A DNA stretch of 10,845 nt from Bacillota bacterium (GTDB taxonomy: Bacteria; Bacillota; DTU065), in contig DUTE01000270.1 of NCBI GenBank assembly GCA_012842235.1, positions 1-10,845 of the forward strand. Direction: 5' to 3'. The notes below the pieces were generated by a model that saw nothing but the letters and a program-made list of their open reading frames with translations, did not search any database and was not told the origin of the DNA. The translations under genes and the position numbers were made by a program. Below are positions 5,173 through 10,845 of the stretch, in pieces; within the stretch, counting starts at the first letter, position 1; each line of letters starts with the position of its first letter.

Positions 5173-7790
5173 CGAAATACGTCTATTTCTTCGGCGATGG
5201 ACATGCTGAAGGCCAGGCAGATATGAGAAATTTGCTTGGTGGTAAAGGTGCAAACCTAGCAGAAATGGTTAATATGGGGATTCCTGTTCCACCTGGATTT
5301 ACTATTACAACTGAGGTTTGTACTCTTTATTATAATAACGATAAAAAATGGCCTGAAAAATTAGAAGAACAAGTAAAAGAAGCCATTACTAAAGTTGAAA
5401 AAGCTATGGGCAAGAAATTTGGCGATCCAGAAAACCCACTACTTTTCTCTGTCCGTTCTGGTGCAAGAGTTTCTATGCCTGGTATGATGGATACCGTTTT
5501 AAACCTTGGTCTTACCGACAAGACCTTAGCAGGTCTTCTTAAGCATAATGAGCGTTTTGCTTATGATAGCTACAGACGTTTTATTCAAATGTATGGTGAT
5601 GTTGTTCGTGGTGTAGACCATGATCTTTTTGAAGCAGCTATTGAAAAAGCAAAACAGGAAGCAGGTGTTCACTACGATAGTGAACTAAGCCCTGAAACAC
5701 TAAAAGAATTGGTAGAGATTTATAAAGGTATCTATAAAGATGCCACCGGTGAAGATTTTCCTCAGGATCCATGGATCCAACTCAAAGGTGCAATCAATGC
5801 AGTCTTTGATTCTTGGAACACCGAACGTGCAATTAAGTATCGTCAATTGAATAATATTCCTGGAGATTGGGGTACTGCTGTTAACGTTCAAACTATGGTC
5901 TATGGAAACCTCAACGATGTATCAGGTACCGGTGTTGCCTTTACAAGAAACCCATCTACTGGCGAAAACCACTTCTATGGCGAGTATCTCATGAGAGCTC
6001 AAGGAGAAGACGTTGTTGCCGGTATTCGCACACCTCATAAAATTGATGATCTTAAAGAAGAGATGCCTGAGATCTATAAAGAACTTGAGGATATCTACCA
6101 CAAACTTGAGCAGCACTACAGAGATATGCAAGATATTGAATTTACCATCGAAGATGGCAAACTCTATATGCTGCAGACAAGATCTGGTAAAAGAACTGCT
6201 GCTGCAGCTGTTCGTATAGCAATTGAAATGGTAGAAGAGGGTCTAATTGATGAGAAAACTGCAGTGTTAAGAGTTTCACCTGCACAGCTTGATCAATTGC
6301 TTCACCCTATGATGGATCCTAATTATGCTGAAGAACCAATTGCTAAAGGCTTGCCGGCATCTCCTGGTGCTGCAGTGGGACGAGTAGTCTTTACAGCTCA
6401 AGATGCCGAAGAATGGGCTCAAAAAGGTGAAAAAGTTATTTTAGTTAGAAATGAGACTTCACCTGAAGATATTGGTGGTATGGATGCTGCACAGGGTATC
6501 CTTACTGCAAGAGGCGGCATGACTTCTCACGCTGCAGTTGTTGCTCGTGGTATGGGTAAGTGCTGTGTCTCGGGTAGTTCAGATGTTAAGGTAGATTTCG
6601 CCAATAAACTCTTTAGAGCTGGTGATACAGTAGTTAAAGAAGGCGAGTGGATCTCTCTTAACGGAACTACAGGTGAAGTTTTCCTAGGTCAGGCTCCATT
6701 AATTGAACCACAAGTCACAGGTAATTTTGCAAAACTAATGGAACTTGCTGATAAATTCCGTCAGATGGGTATTAGAACCAATGCTGATACTCCTGAAGAT
6801 GCCAAGAGAGCTAGAGAATTTGGTGCTGAGGGTATTGGTCTTTGCCGTACTGAGCATATGTTCTTCAAGGGCAACCGTATCATTTCTGTTCGCAAGATGA
6901 TTCTTGCTGATGATGAAGCTGAGCGTCGTGCTGCCTTAGATGAGCTTTTACCATACCAAAAAGGCGACTTTGTCGAATTGTTTAAGGCTATGAAAGGCCT
7001 ACCTGTTACAATTCGTCTACTTGATCCACCTCTACATGAGTTTGTCCCTCACACTGAAGAGGACCAAGCTCAGATGGCCAAAGAAATGGGTCGTAGTCTT
7101 GATGAAGTAAAAGCTAAAGTTCAAAGCTTAGAAGAGTTTAATCCGATGTTAGGTCATCGTGGTTGTCGCTTAGCAATCACCTACCCAGAGATCTATGAGA
7201 TGCAGACACAGGCTATTATGGAAGCTGCTTGTGAACTAAACAAAGAAGGCTATGACATTGAGCCAGAGATTATGATTCCTCTTATTGGTGATGTGCGTGA
7301 GCTTCTCTATATCAAAGAGAAGGTTGAAAAAGTAGCCAAAGATGTTCTAAGCAATCACGGTGTGTCTTTTGAGTACAAGATCGGTACCATGATCGAAGTT
7401 CCTCGTGCAGCGATTACAGCTGACGAAATTGCCAAAGAAGCAGACTTCTTCTCCTTTGGTACTAATGATATGACTCAGATGACCTATGGCTTCAGCCGTG
7501 ATGACGCAGGTAACTTTATCAAAGACTATATGAACAAGCATATTCTAGAAAGTGATGTCTTTGCTACACTAGATCAAACCGGTGTTGGTTATCTAGTGAA
7601 ACTTGCGGTTGAAAAAGGTAAGAGCACCAACCCAGATATCAAGCTTGGTATTTGTGGTGAACATGGTGGTGACCCAGCCACTGTAGAGTTTTGCCATGAT
7701 GTAGGTCTCACCTATGTAAGCTGCTCGCCTTTCCGTGTTCCTATTGCTAGACTGGCTGCTGCTCAGGCTGCTGTGAAAAAGCCACGGTAA
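5169..7790 (+). CDS. ppdK: Pyruvate, phosphate dikinase
   Basis: This cytosolic enzyme interconverts pyruvate, ATP and phosphate with PEP, AMP and pyrophosphate; many anaerobes use it in PPi-linked glycolysis or gluconeogenesis. The 873 residues match the length of the Clostridium symbiosum enzyme. The N-terminal ATP-grasp nucleotide-binding region (about 1-340) includes [10 protein letters not shown] and [21 protein letters not shown]. The swivelling phosphohistidine domain has [15 protein letters not shown], with catalytic H454 and T452 at the position phosphorylated by PPDK regulatory proteins. The C-terminal PEP/pyruvate TIM barrel has R560 (LCRTEHMFF), E743 (MIEVPRA), the SFGTNDMTQ loop and catalytic C829 in [10 protein letters not shown]. 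The start is ATG with a strong SD, AAGGAGG (5155-5161), 7 nt upstream. Many CGT and GGT codons, where the repair genes more often use AGA, suggest high expression. It appears monocistronic: a terminator-like structure precedes it and a strong terminator follows. No regulatory-protein gene is adjacent. Confidence 0.98.
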   Translation: MTKYVYFFGDGHAEGQADMRNLLGGKGANLAEMVNMGIPVPPGFTITTEVCTLYYNNDKKWPEKLEEQVKEAITKVEKAMGKKFGDPENPLLFSVRSGARVSMPGMMDTVLNLGLTDKTLAGLLKHNERFAYDSYRRFIQMYGDVVRGVDHDLFEAAIEKAKQEAGVHYDSELSPETLKELVEIYKGIYKDATGEDFPQDPWIQLKGAINAVFDSWNTERAIKYRQLNNIPGDWGTAVNVQTMVYGNLNDVSGTGVAFTRNPSTGENHFYGEYLMRAQGEDVVAGIRTPHKIDDLKEEMPEIYKELEDIYHKLEQHYRDMQDIEFTIEDGKLYMLQTRSGKRTAAAAVRIAIEMVEEGLIDEKTAVLRVSPAQLDQLLHPMMDPNYAEEPIAKGLPASPGAAVGRVVFTAQDAEEWAQKGEKVILVRNETSPEDIGGMDAAQGILTARGGMTSHAAVVARGMGKCCVSGSSDVKVDFANKLFRAGDTVVKEGEWISLNGTTGEVFLGQAPLIEPQVTGNFAKLMELADKFRQMGIRTNADTPEDAKRAREFGAEGIGLCRTEHMFFKGNRIISVRKMILADDEAERRAALDELLPYQKGDFVELFKAMKGLPVTIRLLDPPLHEFVPHTEEDQAQMAKEMGRSLDEVKAKVQSLEEFNPMLGHRGCRLAITYPEIYEMQTQAIMEAACELNKEGYDIEPEIMIPLIGDVRELLYIKEKVEKVAKDVLSNHGVSFEYKIGTMIEVPRAAITADEIAKEADFFSFGTNDMTQMTYGFSRDDAGNFIKDYMNKHILESDVFATLDQTGVGYLVKLAVEKGKSTNPDIKLGICGEHGGDPATVEFCHDVGLTYVSCSPFRVPIARLAAAQAAVKKPR

Positions 7791-7801
7791 ATGAAAATCT
7801 C

Positions 7802-7840
7802 AGGGCAGAGACAATAGTCTTTGCCCTTTTCTTCCTTTTT
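7802..7840 (+). terminator. Intrinsic terminator of ppdK
   Basis: GGGCAGAGAC (7803-7812) pairs with GTCTTTGCCC (7817-7826) over ten base pairs with a single G-U, closing an AATA loop. A7802 with T7827 adds one more pair. The hairpin is followed by TTTTCTTCCTTTTT (7827-7840). It begins 12 nt after the ppdK stop and is the clearest terminator in the window. dgt and the genes after it therefore need their own promoter or readthrough. Confidence 0.92.
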
Positions 7841-7846
7841 GGCAGG

Positions 7847-7897
7847 ATTTACTACTCTCACAGGGAAATTTGTTATCAGGTGGTGAGAGTAGTGGAT
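7847..7897 (+). promoter_or_regulatory. Long inverted repeat enclosing the dgt ribosome-binding site and start
   Basis: ACTACTCTCAC (7851-7861) and GTGAGAGTAGT (7883-7893) are perfect 11-base inverse complements. Pairing can continue outward through two T-G wobbles and two A-T pairs (7847-7850 with 7894-7897), for 15 pairs in total. The 21-nt loop holds most of the SD AGGTGG (7878-7883), and the 3' arm contains the preferred GTG start at 7892. In RNA this would hide the start codon of dgt; in DNA it could be an operator. No T-run follows, so it is not a terminator. The repeat is certain; the role is inferred. Confidence 0.6.
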
Positions 7898-8890
7898 ATT
7901 CGAACAAGGTTAGAAAAAAGAGAAGAATCTTTCTTAACGCCTTATGCTGCATTTAGCAGTAAGAGTAGAGGAAGAGTATACAAAGAAGAACCTTGTCCCT
8001 ATAGAACCGATTTTCAAAGAGATAGGGATAGAATAATTCATTCCAAAGCTTTTAGACGATTAAAGCACAAAACACAAGTGTTTATTTCTCCTGAGGGCGA
8101 TCACTACAGAACTAGACTCACCCATACCTTAGAAGTAACGCAAATTGCAAGAAGTGCCGCAAGAGCTCTTGGGTTAAACGAAGATCTTACAGAAGCTATT
8201 GCTTTAGGTCACGATCTTGGTCATACTCCTTTTGGACATACAGGAGAAGATGCTCTAAATGAAGTAGTTCCTGGTGGCTTTAAGCACAATGAACAGAGTT
8301 TACGTGTTGTTGAAATACTCGAAAAAAGGAATGACCGCTACAGAGGGCTCAATCTCACCTATGAAGTGCGAAATGGTATTCTATGTCACACAGGAGATAA
8401 AAAACCTGACACTCTAGAGGGTGAAATTGTTTGTCTTGCAGATAAGATTGCTTATGTAAACCATGATCTAGAAGATGCTATTCGTGCTGGCATTTTATTT
8501 CCAGAAGACCTGCCTGATGTAGCTTTAGACCTAGGAAAAAACAGTGCACAAAGAATCAATACTTTAGTGCGTGGTCTAATCGAATATAGTTTTGGTAAAG
8601 GAAAAATAAGTCTTTCACCAGATTTAGATAATAAACTTAGTGAAATCAGAGACTTTTTGTTTAGGACAGTATATATAGGGTCTAGTGCTAAGTCTGAAGA
8701 GCAAAAGGCCCAGACTATGCTAAAAATGCTTTATCATTATTATGTAAGGAATCCTGAAGAAAATGAATGGCTATTGGAAGTAGAAGACCTAGAAAGAGCT
8801 GCCTGTGACTATGTAGCAGGTATGACTGACAGATTTGCAGTACATGAGTTCACCAGACTGTTCATCCCTAGGCCCTGGATCGAGCTATAG
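7892..8890 (+). CDS. dgt: dGTPase-family HD-domain dNTP triphosphohydrolase
   Basis: This HD-superfamily phosphohydrolase is expected to split dNTPs into the nucleoside and triphosphate; substrate preference (dGTP or broader) cannot be read from the sequence. With the start used here it has 332 residues. The N-terminal IRTRLEKREESFLTPYA and SKSRGR stretches are typical of the Dgt-like family. The metal-binding HD residues are H78 (RLTHTLEV), H107-D108 (GHDLGHTPFGH) and D184 (ADKIAYVNHDLEDA). The C-terminal VAGMTDRFAVHEFTRLF motif is also present. In-frame GTG codons occur at 7880, 7883 and 7892. The last has AGGTGG 8 nt upstream and gives a family-like N-terminus (MDIRTRLEKRE), so I prefer it; 7880 would add four residues. 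Its place just before dnaG is common in Clostridia and links dNTP levels to priming. Confidence 0.93.
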   Translation: MDIRTRLEKREESFLTPYAAFSSKSRGRVYKEEPCPYRTDFQRDRDRIIHSKAFRRLKHKTQVFISPEGDHYRTRLTHTLEVTQIARSAARALGLNEDLTEAIALGHDLGHTPFGHTGEDALNEVVPGGFKHNEQSLRVVEILEKRNDRYRGLNLTYEVRNGILCHTGDKKPDTLEGEIVCLADKIAYVNHDLEDAIRAGILFPEDLPDVALDLGKNSAQRINTLVRGLIEYSFGKGKISLSPDLDNKLSEIRDFLFRTVYIGSSAKSEEQKAQTMLKMLYHYYVRNPEENEWLLEVEDLERAACDYVAGMTDRFAVHEFTRLFIPRPWIEL

Positions 8891-8897
8891 AAGGATT

Positions 8898-8916
8898 TTT
8901 CTCTAAATTAGAGAAA
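8898..8916. promoter_or_regulatory. 19-bp palindrome in the dgt-dnaG junction
   Basis: TTTCTCTAAATTAGAGAAA is a 9-bp perfect inverted repeat about one central base (8907). It begins 8 bases after the dgt stop codon. No T-run follows on either strand, so it is unlikely to be a terminator. It could be an operator for an internal dnaG-rpoD promoter or an mRNA-processing hairpin. It does not match the LexA, Spo0A or CcpA boxes I know. Confidence 0.4.
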
Positions 8917-8929
8917 TAGAAAAGAACAT

Positions 8930-8939
8930 GAGGTGATCC
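8930..8939 (+). promoter_or_regulatory. Exceptionally long Shine-Dalgarno of dnaG
   Basis: GAGGTGATCC is a ten-base uninterrupted match to the complement of the Firmicutes 16S rRNA 3' end. The GAGG core ends 7 nt before the dnaG ATG. It fixes the dnaG start and implies efficient initiation. Confidence 0.8.
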
Positions 8940-8940
8940 G

Positions 8941-10665
8941 ATGGATAGGGAGGCAGCGACTTTAGAGATCAAAGCCAGATTAAATATAGTTGATGTAGTA
9001 GGACGCTACATAGAACTAGAACGTTCTGGTCGGGGATACAAAGGCTTATGCCCCTTTCATCGAGAAAAAACACCATCATTCCATGTGGAAGAAGAAAATC
9101 AATATTACTATTGTTTTGGCTGTCACGCTACAGGTGATATTTTTAGTTTTGTTATGCATATGGAGGGTTGGGACTTTGTTGAAGCTCTTCAAGCTCTAGC
9201 TAGTGAAGCTGGAGTTGTTTTGGAAGGGGCAAGTACCAATAAGGTAAACAACAAGCTATTAGATATTATGGAGCAGGCTTGCCAATTTTACCAACAGCAG
9301 CTACGGGGATCATTTGCAGAAAAATATCTAAAAGATAGAGGTATAACTTCACAAAGTGTAGTAAAATTCCGTTTGGGTTTTGCTCCTGATGGTTGGCAAA
9401 ACCTAGCTACTTCCGGTATTAAGGCTACAGAACAAGAGTTTTTAGATTGTGGTCTTATACAGAAAAGGCGTAGTGGTAGCGGTTATTACGATCGCTTTCG
9501 GAATCGCTTAATATTCCCTATTTTTGATGGTTTTGGTCGTCCGGTGGCTTTTGGAGCACGTGCTTTAGGTGATGATAAACCAAAGTACCTTAATTCTCCA
9601 GAGGGAATGCTGTTTCACAAAAAAGAGCTACTTTATGGTTGGAATTGGGCTAAGGAGTCTGTTCGCAAACAAAAGACTTTAATTCTTGTTGAAGGTTATA
9701 TGGATGTTATCGCCTGCCATGAAGCAGGCATTAACAATGTTGTAGCGACAATGGGTACAGCTTTAACAGAAGAACAGATTGAGATATTTTCTAAACAGAC
9801 TAATAAGGTTATTTTAGCCTATGATGCTGATGCAGCAGGACAGATGGCTAATCGCCGTGGAGTTATGATGCTTCTTAGATACGGCTTTGACATTTTGGCA
9901 GCTAACTTTCCAGTCGGTTTCGACCCAGATGATGTACTGCGTAAATTAGGGCCAGATAGCCTCAAAGAAGCAATAGACTCTGCGGAAAATTATTTAAATA
10001 GAACTATTCGCCAATCTGCAGCCAATAACGATTTAAGCAAGGTTGGTAGTAAAACAAAGTTTTTAAGGGATATAGCTCCTTTAATTAATGAAATACCATC
10101 TCGGGCTTTGCAAGAAGAATATCTTCATAAACTCTCAGAAATTACGAGTTTAAGCTATTACGCTGTTGAGAAGGAAGTACTACAGAAGACCTCAAAAGAG
10201 TATGAAAGAGGTAGGAGTAGATATAATAATAAAGTAGTATCGCCTTCAGCTAGTGATTTAACTGTTGATGTTTACGAAGAGGCCGAAAGGGATTTTGTGG
10301 CCACAGTATTTGGTGATCCTTCTTATATAAATGAAGCTATGGAGATAGGTTTTGAGTTGGACTGGCTAGAAAATGACGGTCTAAGGAATATACTAAAAGG
10401 GGTCTTAATGCCTTCTGATAGTTTATCGGTCCCTTTTAACAGAGATTCAGTAGAGTTAATAAGAGAACTAGCTGAAAGAATGGAAAAGATCGATGAAAAG
10501 CGCTTTAGAGATTGTTTGAGAAAGCTTGCAGAGAGGCATATATATAGACAGATAGAGGAACTTTCTATAGCAGTGACGAAATCAAATGAATCTGTTTTTT
10601 ATTTTGAGGCCTTAATAGAACTTAGGGAATTAATGATTCAGGTTGAAAATTTGTCTGAGCTATAG
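8941..10665 (+). CDS. dnaG: DNA primase DnaG
   Basis: DnaG makes the RNA primers for replication at the fork, acting with the replicative helicase. The N-terminal CHC2 zinc-binding domain has ligands C37, H40, C58 and C61 (CPFH and CFGC). The RNA polymerase domain has the basic DRFRNRLIFPI stretch (184-194) and the TOPRIM core: EGYMD (251-255, catalytic E251) and DADAAG (295-300, D295 and D297). The DPDD segment (328-331) belongs to the metal-binding part. A variable linker (about 415-445) precedes the C-terminal helicase-binding helical domain (about 445-574). The 574 residues are slightly short of the roughly 600 usual in Firmicutes, with the difference in the linker and C-terminal part; all catalytic motifs are present. 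rpoD begins 24 nt after its stop, as in the classical macromolecular synthesis operon. Confidence 0.98.
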   Translation: MDREAATLEIKARLNIVDVVGRYIELERSGRGYKGLCPFHREKTPSFHVEEENQYYYCFGCHATGDIFSFVMHMEGWDFVEALQALASEAGVVLEGASTNKVNNKLLDIMEQACQFYQQQLRGSFAEKYLKDRGITSQSVVKFRLGFAPDGWQNLATSGIKATEQEFLDCGLIQKRRSGSGYYDRFRNRLIFPIFDGFGRPVAFGARALGDDKPKYLNSPEGMLFHKKELLYGWNWAKESVRKQKTLILVEGYMDVIACHEAGINNVVATMGTALTEEQIEIFSKQTNKVILAYDADAAGQMANRRGVMMLLRYGFDILAANFPVGFDPDDVLRKLGPDSLKEAIDSAENYLNRTIRQSAANNDLSKVGSKTKFLRDIAPLINEIPSRALQEEYLHKLSEITSLSYYAVEKEVLQKTSKEYERGRSRYNNKVVSPSASDLTVDVYEEAERDFVATVFGDPSYINEAMEIGFELDWLENDGLRNILKGVLMPSDSLSVPFNRDSVELIRELAERMEKIDEKRFRDCLRKLAERHIYRQIEELSIAVTKSNESVFYFEALIELRELMIQVENLSEL

Positions 10666-10689
10666 GGGTCTAGAAAGGGGGGAGTGCAT

Positions 10690-10845
10690 ATGAAAAAAAA
10701 GAACTGGGATTTGAATAACAAGTCCCTTGATGCAAATGAGGTTCGTGCGTATGAAAAGGTTAAAGGTCTAATAGAAAAAGGAAAAAAACAAGGGTCTCTT
10801 TCCTATAAAGAGATTATGGATTCTTCAGACATCTCAACATCTTCT
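10690..10845 (+). CDS. rpoD: Primary sigma factor RpoD (sigma-A), 5' end only
   Basis: Only the first 52 codons are present; the gene runs off the window. The translation begins MKKKNWDLNNKSLDANEVRA and continues with KVKGLIEKGKKQGSLSYKEIMD. The LIEKGKKQGSLSYKEI segment (about residues 27-42) is the hallmark of sigma-70 region 1.1 in the Firmicutes housekeeping sigma factor. The ATG has a purine-rich SD, AAAGGGGGGAG (10674-10684), 5 nt upstream. Following dnaG directly supports the assignment. The promoter-recognition regions 2 to 4 lie outside the window and cannot be judged. Confidence 0.93.
   Translation, partial: MKKKNWDLNNKSLDANEVRAYEKVKGLIEKGKKQGSLSYKEIMDSSDISTSS

Noticed and set aside
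7839..7876. TTGGCA (7839-7844) as the -35 of a dgt promoter
   Set aside because: It matches TTGACA at five of six bases, but no acceptable -10 lies 16-18 bp downstream. The nearest candidate, TGTTAT at 7871-7876, is 26 bp away and would place the start at or beyond the SD.
1..10845. CRISPR array, transposon ends, attachment sites, prophage or toxin-antitoxin genes
   Set aside because: I saw no spaced direct repeats, transposase-like ORFs, integrase or phage genes. The gene content is core and collinear on one strand.

Overview
The window is a chromosomal housekeeping stretch from a low-GC Gram-positive anaerobe, most likely a spore-forming member of Clostridia. The basis for this is the gene order (yebC, bofC-like, ruvC-ruvA-ruvB, recO, ppdK, dgt, dnaG, rpoD), the AT-rich codon use, the strong Shine-Dalgarno (SD) sequences complementary to a Firmicutes 16S tail, the frequent TTG and GTG starts, and a BofC-type small protein. 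All genes lie on the + strand. I see no mobile element, CRISPR array, tRNA or rRNA.

Layout. Positions 1-162 are non-coding, followed by a PrsW-family intramembrane protease (163-804). yebC (887-1609) has its own extended -10 promoter. A hairpin at 1630-1654 follows yebC and contains the SD of the next gene. A short membrane-anchored BofC-like protein (1660-1932) then leads into the Holliday-junction genes ruvC (2026-2535), ruvA (2540-3127) and ruvB (3159-4181), with recO (4182-4925) starting directly after the ruvB stop. A 243-bp gap (4926-5168) holds a terminator- or attenuator-like structure, an 8-bp inverted repeat and a possible 34-codon leader ORF that overlaps the ppdK start. ppdK (5169-7790) is followed by a textbook intrinsic terminator (7802-7840). 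The last block is dgt (7892-8890), dnaG (8941-10665) and the 5' end of rpoD (10690-10845, cut by the window edge), which together form a macromolecular-synthesis operon with dNTP control attached.

How the genes work together. RuvA and RuvB migrate Holliday junctions and RuvC cuts them. RecO loads RecA and anneals strands, so ruvCAB-recO is one recombinational-repair unit. dgt, dnaG and rpoD link the nucleotide pool, replication priming and transcription initiation. ppdK interconverts pyruvate and PEP using ATP, AMP, phosphate and pyrophosphate. It occupies the place where Bacillus subtilis has glyQS-ccpN-yqfL between recO and dnaG.

I did not find a previously undescribed multi-gene system. 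The most interesting signals are in the junctions. A perfect 11-bp inverted repeat (extendable to 15 bp with G-U pairs) brackets the dgt ribosome-binding site and buries its start codon. A hairpin sequesters the SD of the bofC-like gene. Two mutually exclusive RNA folds are possible between recO and ppdK. Three gene starts (bofC-like, ruvC, dgt) are better placed downstream of the longest-ORF start.
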